A DNA stretch of 64,000 nt, taken from assembly GCA_932521035.1 (NCBI GenBank), contig OW051494.1, forward strand, positions 10,216,001-10,280,000, in the 5' to 3' direction. The position numbers and the translations under genes are program-made. Positions 9,916-21,799 of this stretch are shown piece by piece (the first letter of the stretch is position 1; each line of letters opens with the position of its first letter). Origin of the DNA: Oscheius dolichura (taxonomy: Eukaryota; Nematoda; Chromadorea; Rhabditida; Rhabditidae). Below the pieces are notes generated by a model, which had not been told where the DNA came from, ran no database searches, and saw nothing but the letters and a program-made list of their open reading frames with translations.

Positions 9916-11866
9916 ATGGTCGTCACCGATTCGAGCAGCAGCATGGTGGATGAGAAGAAGAAGAACGCGCCGCTGGATTCTCTACATGATTTCATACCGC
10001 CTGCTTTTGCTGGCGATTGTACTCATCCGTATTCTATCAATGTCAACTATCAAGAGCTGGAGAGGGATGAGATCGAATTCACCTACACGTTGAAATGGCG
10101 TGGAAAGTCAATTCCATCGCGGCTGTCTGAAATTCCCGGTCTTTTGGCTGAACAGCTACCGGTCAAGGCGGCTCGCGACTCTTCCAAGGTGCGTTGTGGA
10201 CCGCTATAGTATCAAGCACACGTTGTTCTCGAGAAAACAGGCCGTCCATGCACTTCTTCGATGAGTGCCACCCGTGCGCCTTTTCGGCGCACGCTATCTG
10301 GCGCGTATTCGGTGCACGTTATCCGTTAGGCGCTCTCTTTCTTTTCGGCAGGCGCTGCCCATGCGCTCTTTTAGTGCGCGCCCCTCGTGCGCTTTTGTGG
10401 TGCGCGCTATCCGTGCGCCTTTTCGGTGCCTCTTTTGCGTCTTTTCGGAGAGCACCATATTTGTCGTTTCTCGAAGCGTGCCGTTTTTGAGCGTTATAGG
10501 CAATATTTGTGTGAATTACAGCATGTCAAATAGTAACACCGCCTGCACCGCAAAAGCACTATGAATTCACGCTTGTCCCGAAAAGACGTCTTACTGACAC
10601 CAATACTTGATAATCAGATCTATTTTCAGGTGAAGAAGATCAAGAAGAAGAGCAGGAAGCTGGAGGAGAGCGCGAAGAAAACGAAGAAGAGGACTGGCGG
10701 CCTGGGTACTTCCACTCCCAAACTGGTCATCGGCTCCGTCACTTCGACTCCTCAGCTGCTCCTCAGTGACATTGAAGGCAGTCTGCAGAATCAGTCCACC
10801 GTCAGCAGCTTGTCCCATCAGAGTGCAGACGCTCCCGGCCGGCGGGACTCTCTCCAGCAGCTGAGACTCGATCTCTACAACAACTTCAACTGTCCCCGTT
10901 ACTACTACTCGGAGAAGAAGCTCCGCAAGGCCAAGAAAATACCGGTCATCCATATCTCGAAGCCGGCGGACGATGTCAGCAGCAATCGCAGCTATTTTGG
11001 CAGCTACCGCGGCACCCCAAGGAAGAAGAAGACCCTGCTCCGGGAGGGATGGATCAAGGAGGAGAACAAGAAGCACGCGGCGAAGAAGAAGACGCCCAAG
11101 AGACTGGCTACGCCGCCCAGTGTCACGGGTACCACGAGGACGGAAAGAAGCAGCTATAACAGCGCCAGGGGAAAGAGCCCGACCAGCCCCAGTTGCAGTC
11201 TCAGTGGCTATGAAAACAGTTCCCGCCAAGTGTCCCGAGTCTCCAGTCTGCATACCGCTACCTCTGACCGGTGCGATGTTACCCAGTCCAGTGGATCCAA
11301 ACTCTTCTATTCTACTGCTGCTCCATATATTGAGGTTGGAAAATTATATTTTAAAATCGCGGTTAGAATCCACAACGACCGGGTCCTTCTCTAAATTGGG
11401 GTAGAAATGCTCAGCAACCGGCTCTTTTCTCCCGGAGAAGCGGAAATCGAAAAACAGGATAAAATCAGCCAAATTTTGCATGGAATTTGATTGGAAATGG
11501 TCGCTTTCCCCAAAGATTCTGACCTTTCCAAGCGAAAAATGACCAAAAATTGTGATACAAATTAAGTAAATTTGATATTTTCAGGATCAAGTTCTGCTAA
11601 ATCTGACGCTGAAGAGGCCCAGTGCCGGAACTCTCTACCTGGAGCAGTTTCTCCCTGTTTCGATGATTCTCCACGACGCGGTGGATGAGATCCTGAAGAA
11701 GGCAAATCGCCGCATCCTGCTCAAGTCGTCTAAAGTCTCGTCTGTCGTCTATCTCGGCCACAAGATGCGTCCTCTGAGCAATCATGAGTACTACTGTAAA
11801 ACCCTGGAAGAGCTGATCGCAGCCGGCCAGGAAGTCAACATTACGGTAGACATGAGGAAGAAGTAG
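9916..11866 (+). CDS. basic protein with possible ubiquitin-like C-terminal domain
   Basis: Three exons in phase: 9916-10188, 10630-11334, 11585-11866, giving 419 residues. The N-terminal exon is mixed. Exon 2 is long, Lys/Ser-rich and probably disordered (KKIKKKSRK, KKTKKRTGG, TPRKKKTLL). The last exon encodes a compact ~90-residue region (LNLTLKRP...GTLYLEQFLP...HDAVDEILKK) ending in MRKK. Its alternation of strands and helix suggests a ubiquitin- or Ras-binding-domain-like fold (inference only). I do not recognise the family. ATG 9916 was chosen because it follows a TTTTAG acceptor; an in-frame upstream extension is possible. Intron 1 contains a GC-rich degenerate tandem repeat. Confidence 0.75.
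10265..10455. repeat. degenerate GTGCGC/CTTTTCGG tandem repeat
   Basis: About 190 bp in intron 1 of the preceding gene. It is made of diverged units around GTGCGCCTTTTCGGTGC and CGCGCTATCCG, repeated roughly every 25-45 bp. It is much more GC-rich than its surroundings. Confidence 0.7.
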
Positions 11867-12373
11867 GAAGTGCAACATTTCCGACCATAAGTAGATGTCA
11901 AAACTGGCTTCTGTGAATAAATGTTGCCTTGATACTGCTCTTTTTCTCTTGTTATTATTACTGTCGTTTTATGTTGGTTTCTTCTTTTACTTTTCTTCTT
12001 GCTACAATTATACAGCCCTGCTGTGGCCCGCCAGTGACGCTGACCAGTCCAAACTGCAGACTAAACCTGATAATCGCCTTCCTCGCATTTGTATCGGTTG
12101 AGAACACAGAAGACGTCAGCCGAAAAACAAGGAGAGCCTTTTTCGTATGGCTACTCTTGGCGTAAACATGGTCTACACGATGGTATGGTGGACACTGTTA
12201 TGTGGTGCACGCGTTGATAGAAAAGTTAAGCCTAAACGGTGCACACGGTGGACATTGTGGACATGGTGGACATGGTGGACACGGCGTAATCTTTATTTTT
12301 ACTCATTCAAATTGCAATACACCGGGAAAAGTGACTAATACTGATAAAGAGATCATTTTGGAACCGTCTCAAG
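11867..12373. other. convergent 3' intergenic with short tandem repeat
   Basis: Lies between two convergent genes. The GGTGGACAT-type 9-mer is repeated, imperfectly, at about 12182-12290. AATAAA lies at 11916. No gene is seen. Confidence 0.5.
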
Positions 12374-13746
12374 TCAAGAGGGAGGGTTTGTACTGGTTGA
12401 GGAAGGTTTGGAGCATTTCTTCATATGGATACGGAGAGCAGACCGTCCAGCATACAGTTTTTTACAATTTGGACAAGTGTTTCGTAATTCTGACGCAATA
12501 AATTCGTAAAAAAATGAAAGTTACTCACTCAAATGGACTCGATTCGTGTGATTCGCTCTATCAGACGTGGTTTTGAACAGTTCATGACATTGGGGGCACA
12601 TGTGGCGGACCTGGAAACGATTTCTTGATAATTATAGAGTTATAAAACATACCTCTGGTTTGTGAATAGCATTGGCATGGAGGCGAAGCCTCTCGGCGGT
12701 GATAAACGCCTGTCCGCAGTCGTCACATCGAAAGGAAGAGTACTTTATATGGCCGGCCATGTGTCGTTGGAGGAGATATCTTCAAATTTACAAAGTTTAG
12801 CTCATTCTGATCTGGTTGTATAATGTTTGTAAATTAAAAATAAAGCGTTAAAGTTACCTGTATGAAAACAGCTTGCCATTCCTTGGACAGTCCCGCCAGT
12901 GACAGGCGCGGCCATGTTTGCTTGTCAGATGGGTATTAGCTGGAAGAAAATGCCTTGTTATTGTCAGATTTCTTTGGAAAATTGGGTAAACTCTATTTAA
13001 ACGTTTAAATTGATTTATATTGCCCAAATTTTCTAAACGTGGGGGTGTCTTCGAAAAATTCGGAATAATCGCCGAGTCAGACCTCCCAGACGTCCCTAGT
13101 GAAAGTTCCAGCTCCTAAATTACTCACCAATATGTTTGAAAAGCTCCTCTACCGTATCAGTTATAAATTGACAGCTTTCCCACTTACAACAGCACAACCG
13201 AAGGTCAATTTTATCCTAAACAAGGGAAAAATGAGATTTTTAATAGAACAACAAACTCACAGAGTAAGTAGAAATACTGGGTTTGGAACCCTCCTTGGTT
13301 GGAAGGTTCAGCGCGTAGGAATGTTCCCCTACGTAGTCGGGGAGGGCTGCTTGATCCACTCGACTGTAGTAATCATGTTCGGAATTGATGACCAGGTCAC
13401 ATTCTTCTTTCCGCCCGTAACAATGGTCCTGTGCTTCCCAACTACTGAAACAGTCGTCCATTTTGAACGGATCCTGAAAGGAAACAAATGTTTTGGTGCT
13501 CCAATTAGGGGGGACGGGCGCTCCGGTGAAAGCCACAATTAGACAGCCGTGTAGCCTGTGGCGCACCTTTTATAATTTTGTTGAATTTGTGGCTGGTGAA
13601 AGCGGTCTAACTGTGTCTTCCCAGCTGTCTAATAGCCTGAACAGACTCACATTTCTCTCCGCTTCCCGTTGCCTTTCCAAAACGATGCCCATTCCCTCAC
13701 TAGCTGTAGATGCCAGCATGAGAAGAGGGTCGAAATCCTCCGCCAT
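12374..13746 (-). CDS. C2H2 zinc-finger protein
   Basis: Seven exons on the minus strand with perfect phase: 13746-13651, 13473-13261, 13215-13128, 12939-12858, 12779-12653, 12610-12529, 12489-12374, giving 267 residues. After an acidic N-terminus (MAEDFDPLLM) come zinc fingers: a divergent CYGRKEEC segment, C-KWES-C with H-IANT-H, C-HWRD-C with H-MAG-H, a classical FRCDDCGQAF finger ending HANAIH, CPQCHELFKTT ending HTNRVH, and a final CPNCKKLYAGRSALRIH finger closed by Cys rather than His. Several fingers span introns. It is probably a nuclear nucleic-acid-binding factor; the target is unknown. The GCCACAG element with its 45-bp flank fills the acceptor half of intron 1. Confidence 0.85.
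13487..13562 (+). repeat. GCCACAG element plus 45-bp flank (inverted partner of 8832-8907)
   Basis: A 31-bp element at 13532-13562 with the same 45-bp flank as at 8832-8907, in inverted orientation. It lies in intron 1 of the zinc-finger gene, 14 nt from the exon 2 boundary. Confidence 0.85.
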
Positions 13747-14069
13747 AACTCTCTTTTTTTCCTGGAGTTTTTCTAGATTTCCTTTAATTTTACACTGTGA
13801 TCAATGTAAAGAGAAAGAGTTACTGTATAAATAAACTGTTATTTTGTTTTCAAATCCTGAGAAAAATAGTTTTACTCTATCGGCAAGGGGTATACCATAT
13901 ATTTTGGGCTAAGACTGGCTAAAGCTAATGAAGTGAAGTAGAATAAGTGAACGTTTTGACTGGACTGGATGGAAGAAATTGTGATATGGATAGAACAACT
14001 GAAGTAGAAGGCACAGGTAACAGTATCACTAGAAATGGAACCAAAAAATTTGGAGGATATTGCATCGGT

Positions 14070-14935
14070 CATGGGCAATCGGCCTGTTGTATTGCACGGG
14101 AGGTGGAGTGGAGACGAGGAACAGGGAGGACTGGGGCCTGAAAATGGAGTTTTTACTATGGAACTGGGCTATTTTCCCGGTTTTATTCAGTTTTGTCGAG
14201 CGAAAACTTTATTCTTTAGCTAACACCAGATGGAACAGATTTGCCAAGGAAAAGTACAACATGCTTTGTTTTCTCCTCAGAACCATGGGGTTTTACTTGG
14301 AAAAAGGAAAGAGGGGATGGAAAACAGTAGTTAGGAGACGGCACCACAATTACGCAGTACCACAGCTTGCCAACGCCACAATTAGACAGCGAACCCGTTA
14401 TTTCTTTACCGTTGGCTAGCATTAGGTCGCCTAGAATGGTCAACTCCAGTTTCTGTAGAAAGAGTCTTTTCGTTTTGGAGAACTGTTGGGAAAGGGGTGA
14501 AGTCGTCTGGAATCTTTTGATAGCCCAGTTCCCTTCTGACAGTGGCGCCACGGGATCATCCCTTCCAGGAGACTTGTGGAAACGTTCTAGAGGAGCACAA
14601 GAAGAATTAACCCGTATGGAGTCAAGAAATTCTTGGAAGAAGCCGGAAATTTGAGAATACTCCTCAAAATAGCAGTCCAAATGGTCTTCTTGCCGACTTC
14701 AAGAGTTGAAAGGGGTGGGGGTCCTCTGGGCCAGATTTCCTGGTACGGTGGAGAAAGGAGGGTGGCGCTCTCTTCTTCAAAGAAATCCACTCCAGGCTTT
14801 CTATTTGACGCTTCTTGTCAACATGGCCGTTTTTTGAGCATTTCCAGTCAAAAATTGGTGGAACTTTGGTAATTTTCTGGTCAAAAGCGACGCTTTCCAC
14901 CGTTTCGACAGGATTCTTGTCAAAATTGGCCTGTA
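14070..14935 (-). CDS. probable multi-exon gene, structure only partly resolved
   Basis: A coding-like core at about 14690-14419 (minus) reads QEDHLDCYFEEYSQISGFF, then SKTKRLFLQKLELTILGD, ending at a GTAAAG donor. It joins in phase to an exon at about 14315 (VKPHGSEEKTKHVV...). A further exon at about 14142 could follow. Upstream, frames covering 14700-14935 look coding (for example VPPIFDWKCSKNGHV and PGVDFFEEESATLL), but two alternative splices fit and no ATG is certain. It is divergent from the gene at 14990. No family is recognised. Element fragments (GCCACAATTAGACAGC, 14374-14390) lie in its intron. Confidence 0.4.
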
Positions 14936-14989
14936 TAAGTTCTCTTCTCCGACAGTTGCGTTCTCTTTTCCGACAGTTGCCGGTTGACG

Positions 14990-16077
14990 ATGTACCCGTT
15001 CAATCTGTACAACTCGCGTGTTACCTACCTGCCTCCGCCCGGCTATGCTCCGCTGTTTCCCTGCCGGCCGCCGCTGCTCTGTCCTTCGATGCTGCCTGGT
15101 GGTGGATTCCCGGATCTGGATGAGAGCCCTCTTCATAATTATGTGGATGATGATGGTATGCATCGAGTGTTCATATTTGAACGGGATTTTTGCCCGCCAA
15201 ATGGATCAGCGGTTAGTTATTGTCATTTTTTCGTAATATAATTTTTTTTGTTTTGTAGGTCCTTCGTCGCTGTCTGCTCAATGTATTTCTCCATAGTTGC
15301 AAGAATAAAAATACTATGACCAAGGAGGAAGAAGGCCGTCAAGCTGCTGCTGCTCTTGGAAACGAGCCACCGCCGGCCGAGAAATCAACCTCAAAACTGG
15401 CTGTGGAACACCCCTACGTACGTTTCTAACATAGAATACGGCTGTAGGAGCTAGAAATGGACTACCTGTGGCTTTTAAACCGGCCAGAATTGGTGCAATG
15501 CTGTAAAATCGCCTGTGCGCGGTCCTATACGGCTGTAATGCGCTGTCTACCCTCCAAACCGTTGGCAACTCTAATTTTTTTTTAAAAAATATAAGAAATC
15601 GAGCTGTTTTGGTTATTTAACGAAATTCAGGCTTAGGCCCTAGTTTTGGCTAAATTAGTTTTACGGCTATTTTGATATTTGAAAAATTGTCTAATTTGGT
15701 GGAAATGTGTAAAATAATCCCTGAAATGAATTTAGAATGAGTTAGATTGGACCGGTCGCATTTTTTCGAGTCTAGCGCTGTTTTTATCATTTGGTTGCTG
15801 GTTTTTTGTTGACTGAATTGAAATTAGCCATTGTTTAGATGGCTAACAATATAAAATAGTCTCAAAAATATAGCAAATTAATTCATGTATTTTCATATTT
15901 TAGAATCCAATGATGGCCATGTTCTCTTCTCACCTGCCGAGCCTATTCTACCACAACTACGATGAGTACTGTACTCTGATGCGGGAACGTCTACGCTATG
16001 ATGCAATGGCCGTCAGCAGCAGCCAGTCGGCCTCCTCCTCATCGTCATCGTCATCTCCAACTCCGTCGAGCAAATAA
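14990..16077 (+). CDS. unrecognised Pro-rich protein
   Basis: Three exons in phase: 14990-15211, 15259-15417, 15904-16077, giving 184 residues. The N-terminus is rich in Tyr, Pro and Leu (MYPFNLYNSRVTYLPPPGY). An acidic patch YVDDDGMH precedes VFIFERDFCPPNG. The middle is Lys/Glu/Ala-rich, and the tail is a Ser homopolymer (about 12 Ser) ending TPSSK. No signal peptide or membrane segment is seen. The family is unknown. Two copies of CGACAGTTGC lie just upstream and may belong to the promoter. Confidence 0.7.
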
Positions 16078-16514
16078 CTCCTTTTGTTATTGCTGCTGTT
16101 ATTCAGCCCCGCAGTTGTTGTTGTTTTAAACAAAAAACAAAGTTTAGAAAATGATTCCGCTTCAAAAAAAGCCAAATTTTTAATTGTTTTTTGTTCTTAT
16201 TATAAATTCTCCTCGTGTTTGCCAAAAAAACAAAGAAAAATGCTCACAAAACTTGTTATCCCTGTTGTTTTTGTTCTTCTTCTGATTAAAAATTCATCCC
16301 CGTCAAAAAAACTGGCGTTATTTTCGTTATCTAGCTAAAAATATCTTTTCCGCTCTATGACTATCAATCTCTGATAGAAATAGACGTTGTTGTTGTTATT
16401 ATTATCCAAAAAGGATATTTTTGTTATATAAAAGATGAATAAATTAAAACCTGCTATCAGAATATAAAAATAAATGTTGTTTTATATAAATTACCTGTGT
16501 TTTTTGTTTGTTTA
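16078..16514. other. 3'UTR and convergent intergenic
   Basis: AT-rich with AATAAA-type signals near 16438 and 16469. It separates two convergent genes. No further feature is seen. Confidence 0.5.
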
Positions 16515-17936
16515 TTAGTCAGTGTAGCCGTTGTTCATCCGGCCTTCTCGCTCCAATGTCTCCTTCTCTTCTTTCTCACCGTCGTCATCTGGACGAATGG
16601 ATCGAATAAAGATCGGAATTACAGCTACAGCAGCCAAACAGTTGAGAACTAACTGGAAAAAGGGGAAATAAATTAGAGGAAATGAAGAATGATGGTTTAG
16701 CAGTATTTTTGAGTCTAACACCGCCCCTTCACTGAAAATTCAATTTTACTGCTTCTCTTCCAGTTTCGGATATATTTTTATCATTTCTATAATTTTTTAT
16801 AGTTATTTTGTTACTATAATAGATAAAAAACAGAATGGTAAAATAAAGAATAATTTGAGAAAATGGTGAATTGTTATAAAAGTCAATAGATATGTAAAAA
16901 GGGGTTGCAATATCTATTGATTGAGAATAATTGGTAGAAATGATGAAAAATCAATTTTGGCTTATTGCTCTTCAGTTTTACACATATTTCTCCATTTTTA
17001 CATATTGTTTATGTTATTTTACTCCTTGAATACTTCTAAAATAGTGTAAATATAATAAAATTAATTGTAACATCAGTTTTTGAAAGAATAGTGAATAAAA
17101 TTGGAGGAAATCCGTGAATTGCTCAAAATATTCTATTTTCTTCGTATAGAAGCCGAGTTTTTTTTCAAAATGCTATTGGAAACAGCGTTTTCTATATTAT
17201 TTAGAATGTGAGAATTGTTTGTAACATTACTTGTTGATCGAAATATTTGTAAAAATGTCTGAAATTCATGAAAAACTGAAATAATCGCTTACCGATAGTC
17301 CAAACGTCAGCTGAACTGTTTTCTCCCTTTCACTACAAGGAACTGGGCATTCATAGAGGGGAACCTTATCCATACTACTCGTAGCGATCTGAATTATTTA
17401 TCTTTTTAGTAGTTTATGTAACAAAATGAACCTGGACTATTCTAGCCGAGATAATAGCCGAAATATTGGCAACAACGGCCTCTTCAAGAACTTCGTCGCT
17501 CCCAGAATGGAGTTGGGCATGGAATTCTTCCCCAATTCGCTGAGTAAGCTAAAAAATTGAATATTTTTCGCGATTTTGTCATAAAACTCACAGCATTATA
17601 GTCCTGAACCTTTGGTTTCTCATGCCGGCGATGCCATTGATCGTAATCGACCTGAAAACGCTTTTTTTTGTGTTCATCTTCGTTTTCTAACCTGTGCCGA
17701 GATATAATTTCTCAATTGAGCTATTAAAGTCTTCTCAAAAAAGGTTAAACTCTTCTGCCAGCAGGCAACGTCGTCTGTCTTACAGGATGCACTAAAATTG
17801 GTCCAATTTTTAAAATATAAAACTTATAAACTCACTCGCAATCGCTACAAGTTGAATTATCCCCAGTTCTCCATATCTGAGCCTGGAGAAGAGCAGGAAA
17901 GAGGAGAAAAATGAGGGAAAAGTGGATTTTTTCCAT
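16515..17936 (-). CDS. type I single-pass membrane protein
   Basis: Six exons on the minus strand: 17936-17836, 17791-17692, 17651-17592, 17539-17432, 17388-17293, 16652-16515, giving 200 residues. A strong signal peptide (MEKIHFSLIFLLFPALLQAQ) is followed by a Cys-rich stretch (TCSDC, ASCKT, ACWQK), a probably helical region, a CPVPC motif, and one transmembrane helix near residues 155-175 (LVLNCLAAVAVIPIFI). The cytosolic tail is acidic and Lys/Glu-rich, ending NNGYTD. N-glycosylation sequons NST and NIS are present. No family is recognised. ATG 17936 gives a proper signal sequence directly in frame with the first exon, so no further 5' exon is needed. Confidence 0.75.
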
Positions 17937-20066
17937 TTAGCTGGCTGAAATACAGAATTTTAGGATATAATTTTGTGGAAAAGGGGGAAGAATTGATATA
18001 AGGTGATGTGGAATCCAAATCTATTGTAAATGGGAAGAAAATAGAGAAAAATGTCGAATTATCAACAAGCGGAAGGAAGAAAAGCATGTTTCAGATCGAG
18101 GGACGCAATATGGCGTTTGGAACCCTGCCAAGCGGGGATTAGCGATGGCAATTGATAGAATAGATATAGAGTGGAAATATGGTCTAAAAGAGGGAGAATT
18201 AGTGTATATCAAAATAGTTAAAAGGTGCTCTTATTCACGACATCAGCATTTTCTCGAGCTACTGGCATCATATAGTTATCTTCCAGATGAAAATCGACCC
18301 AGTATGATCAGTTTAAGTGAGAAACCCGGGATTTCATTGCATTTCACTGGTGATTTCCATACTAAAATGAGCTCCAAAGCACTGTGGCACCTTCTGGCTC
18401 CTCGCCCGACTCGGTACACGATAGTCCGATCTCCTGCCCCGTAAAGTCTCGGCAGGAGGATCATCTTTATTCAAAACTCGTACAAAACTATGGCGCCGTT
18501 ATACCGTTCACCTACCGAGACTTTACGGGTACAGGGATCGTGTACCGCGCCCCCTTTCCCCGCTTTCCCGGGATGAACAGTCATTCTATGTGGGTATCGG
18601 CCGGTTGTTCACTTTATCAGAACTTCCAGGTGAATTTCTCAACCCCACCCCGAAAAAAACTCTACTGCAAGGTTATTGAAAAGTCACACGACAACAAAAA
18701 CCAACCAGAGCCAATAAAATGGTCATCATTTCCTGGAATATCAACGCCATCCGGTACAATTTCGGAAAGCGTGTTTTCTCAAAAGTGAAGCGCTTTCATT
18801 CTTCATTGTTTATGAAGTAAATGAGCTATGGGAGAGTATTAGACAGCATCATTGCGGTTGTTTTTGTCTCTGTCAGGTTAGGGTCAGGGGCCGGACCGAT
18901 CATACCACAGCAGGGTGCTCATCCACCTCCTTTCTCCACTTTCTTCCTTTTATTTACTGTTCTATTCTTTCTGATCTTTTCTCCTTATTCAAATTGGATT
19001 CCAGTTCTTCGCTTTCAACCAAATGGTTCCGCCAGTCACTTCAAGCCACGCGGCACGGATCACTGGTGGGTATTCAACTATTTTGAGCAATTCCTGAAGA
19101 AAACTGGCCAAATATCAGCTCATTTTTGGAATCTTGGGCTCTCAAACCCTTCTAGAACCACTGTCATCTAGTTCACAGTCTTCCCTGGGTGCTAAATAGC
19201 GTTAGAGCCGAAATAGAGCCGCGCTATTTGAACGGGCTCGTCTGCCCTCTTTCATGTAAACAAATCTTGTTTCCTGTTTTTGTTTTCCTGTTTATCTTTG
19301 CTCCAAAAAGCCCGTCACAGTCGGAAAATCCCATTTCTGCTCATAAACTACAAAGAAACAGTCAAATTCGCCTGCAAACCAGGGGAAATGCGGAAGAAAC
19401 CAAGTGAATAGTCATTTCTCAAATGTTTTTTGCTAGAATGAGTCATTGGGAGCTCTGATCACTAGTTTCTTTAGCTAATTTTATTGAACCCCCCATTATG
19501 AATTCAAAAATATACGTATTTCATTTTATTTCATTCCGGCTAGCCTCAATTAGCGCTACCCATCCGGAATATGGTGTTTTGTCTCTTTGGCGTTTAATTT
19601 TAGTCCAATTCAGAATTCAGACATCTATTGTAGTACAAAATAATATCATGTCTCTAAAAAAAGTTATTAAGAACTAGAAAAAGTTACCATTCTCAACGTT
19701 TGATCTCGCCAGACGCCGACGCGCGCCCCCTGTCTGGATAAGTTATCCCTGTCGCGTCATTTCTCCCTTTTCCATTGATTTTCGTTACTTTTTTACCAGG
19801 AAAAGACGCGCTATTCTTTGCTCAGCTCCACATTTTCCCCTCTCCTCGATTACTACGAACCCCTATCTGATAAGAGAGGGCAACCTGTCTGCCCCCGTCG
19901 CCTTATCATTGACCATTGCTTTGCCTTTTCAAACACTTACAAGGGTTCCTTTTTCCTAGAAGAACAACCGACCTTTTCAGACATTTACCGTGGAAATTGG
20001 GGAAACGTGGAGACGCAAGAAGCTTACAAGAAAGATTTAGCTGAAGCAGCAGCCGCACACCACGTC
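17937..20066. other. intergenic, no supported gene except the MITE
   Basis: Several open frames of 60-130 codons occur, but they lack domains, consistent splicing or protein-like composition. The last ~110 bp (from about 19960) are an in-frame extension upstream of PRPP synthetase copy 1. Confidence 0.5.
18412..18547 (+). mobile_element. palindromic MITE-like element, copy 1
   Basis: A ~136-bp inverted-repeat element. The left end runs CGGTACACGATAGTCCGATC then the core CCCCGTAAAGTCTCGGCA. The right end is its inverse, ending GTACCG. The internal GATCATCTTTA...CAAAAC block is shared with the copy at 25350-25495. Confidence 0.8.
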
Positions 20067-20069
20067 AGA

Positions 20070-21316
20070 ATGCCGAATATCAAGGTTCGCTTTTCATTTT
20101 TCTTTACCGAACCAAGAAGTTTAGGTCTTCAGCGGCTCGTCCCATAAAGATCTCTCCCAGAGGATCTGTGAACGCCTTCAGTTGCAGGTGTCAAAGGCTT
20201 CATTGAAGAAGTTTTCGAATAAGGAGACAAATGTGGAAATAGGGGAGAGTGTTCGGGGGGAGGATGTCTACATTATCCAGTCGGCAGCCGGGGAAATCAA
20301 TGATAACCTCATGGTGAGAGTTTCTTTGACATTTTGGGGCAGAGACACAGTTAGACAGTCGTGTAGCCTGTGGCGCCACAGTAAGACAGCCGTGTAGCCT
20401 GTTGCTCCCAATTTTTCTTATTTTTCCAGGAACTCCTCATCATGATCAATGCCTGTAAGATTGCCTCCTCCTCCCGAGTGGCCGCTGTCATCCCGTGTTT
20501 CCCCTATGCCCGTCAGGACAAGAAGGACAAGTCCCGTGCCCCGATCTCTGCCAAACTTGTGCGTTTCCTTCCCCGTTTCTTATATTTTTACAATTTTCAA
20601 CAGGTGGCCAACATGCTCTCGGTGGCCGGCGCCGACCACATCATCACTATGGATCTGCACGCCTCCCAGATCCAGGGATTCTTCGACATTCCAGTCGACA
20701 ACCTCTACGCCGAGCCGGCCATCCTGAAGTACATTCGCGAGAGCATCCCCAAGTGGGAGACGTCGGTCATTGTCTCGCCCGATGCCGGAGGAGCAAAGCG
20801 GTAGGATTTTCTTTATTTTTACGAGTAAATTAATTTTTTCAGTGTGACCTCGATTGCCGACCGCCTGAACGTGGATTTTGCTCTGATCCACAAGGAGAGG
20901 AAGCGGGCCAACGAGGTAGAAAAGATGACCTTGGTGGGAAATGTGGAGGGCAAGGTGGCCATCCTCGTCGACGACATGGCCGACACCTGTGGTACCATCT
21001 GCATGGCTGCTGACAAGTGAGTCACCATATTTTTTTCTTTACTATTTCCCTATTAATCAGATTGGTGGAAGCCGGAGCAGAGAAAGTATACGCCATCTGC
21101 GTGCATGGCATCTTCTCGGGACCGGCTCTGACGCGCCTCAACAATTCCAAGTTCGAGGCGGTCGTCGTGACCAATACCATCCCCCAGCACGAGAACATGC
21201 GTCAATGCCCAAAGATACTTTGCATTGATATAAGTATGATCCTGGCTGAGGCCATCCGCCGTACCCACAACGGCGAGTCAGTCTCGTATCTGTTCTCCCA
21301 CGTGCCCATCTGTTGA
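20070..21316 (+). CDS. PRPS1: ribose-phosphate pyrophosphokinase (PRPP synthetase), copy 1
   Basis: Six exons: 20070-20084, 20125-20313, 20430-20558, 20604-20800, 20843-21016, 21061-21316. The product makes PRPP from ribose-5-phosphate and ATP for purine, pyrimidine and NAD synthesis in the cytosol. The core starts MPNIKVFSGSSH and shows KFSNKET, the [18 protein letters not shown] loop, [27 protein letters not shown], the PRPP-binding loop [12 protein letters not shown], and the terminal [10 protein letters not shown]. It has all family landmarks at normal length (about 320 residues). The frame stays open upstream (GNWGNVETQEAYKKD... to MPNIK), so the real N-terminus is probably extended from an exon after the TTTCCTAG near 19959. 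Intron 2 contains a tandem pair of GCCACAG elements. Confidence 0.95.
20345..20405 (+). repeat. GCCACAG element, tandem pair
   Basis: Two head-to-tail units (ACACAGTTAGACAGTC... and GCCACAGTAAGACAGCC...) joined at GGCGCC, about 30 nt after the 5' splice site of PRPP synthetase intron 2, in the sense orientation. They are mirrored at 23426-23486 in IR1. Confidence 0.85.
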
Positions 21317-21799
21317 GTTCCTTCCGTTTTCTTTACTCTCTCCCATGTTCAGAATTGTATCCCTGTTTCTTCTTTTCTCGACAGTGTATTTTGTAGTTGT
21401 GACATTAGATCCGGGCAGAAAAGAGCCCTGTGATGGGTAACTTCCAATTCAAACAAAATAAAGCGGTCTATAAATTTGTTCTTTGTTTTATTGGCGAGTT
21501 TATTGTACCAGTTGTGGTGCCACACTTTTCTTCAGATCTTGTCTTATATGGTAGCAAAGAAGATAAATAAGGAAGAAGAGTCGCCTGAAAAGTGGTTTCC
21601 CTGCCGAGCTACACAGCTACATGGCCAGAAAACTCTAGCGCCGTATAGAACACGACTGTCTGACTGTGGCGACGAAGCTCACTACCTTGTCAGTTAAACG
21701 TTGCACGGACACCGTTCCCCTCAGTCCAAAAGTTCGCGGCAACAAGGTGCTCAGAAACACCTGAATCAACAAGCTGAAAAAGTTGACAGTGAATGTAGC

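Larger units (their letters stand above)
20067..21799 (+). repeat. large inverted repeat IR1, left arm
   Basis: A 1,733-bp arm, the mirror of 22032-23764 with a 232-bp spacer. Coordinates in the two arms sum to 43,831 throughout, so no indels separate them. I noticed only one substitution (TGAATC versus TGGATC near 21765). Identity starts 3 nt before the PRPP synthetase core ATG and ends ~480 bp after its stop. Confidence 0.95.

Noticed and set aside
10591..11253. 220-codon antisense frame opposite exon 2 of the 9916-11866 gene
   Set aside because: It is a shadow of a Lys/Ser-rich exon. The sense strand has consistent splice phases and the antisense does not.
17857..18087. Minus-strand frame starting MLFFLPL as first exon of the type I membrane protein
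   Set aside because: It is out of frame with the downstream exons. ATG 17936 gives a proper signal peptide in frame without needing it.
18145..18788. Two overlapping plus-strand frames
   Set aside because: They are explained by the palindromic MITE at 18412-18547 and have no protein-like composition.
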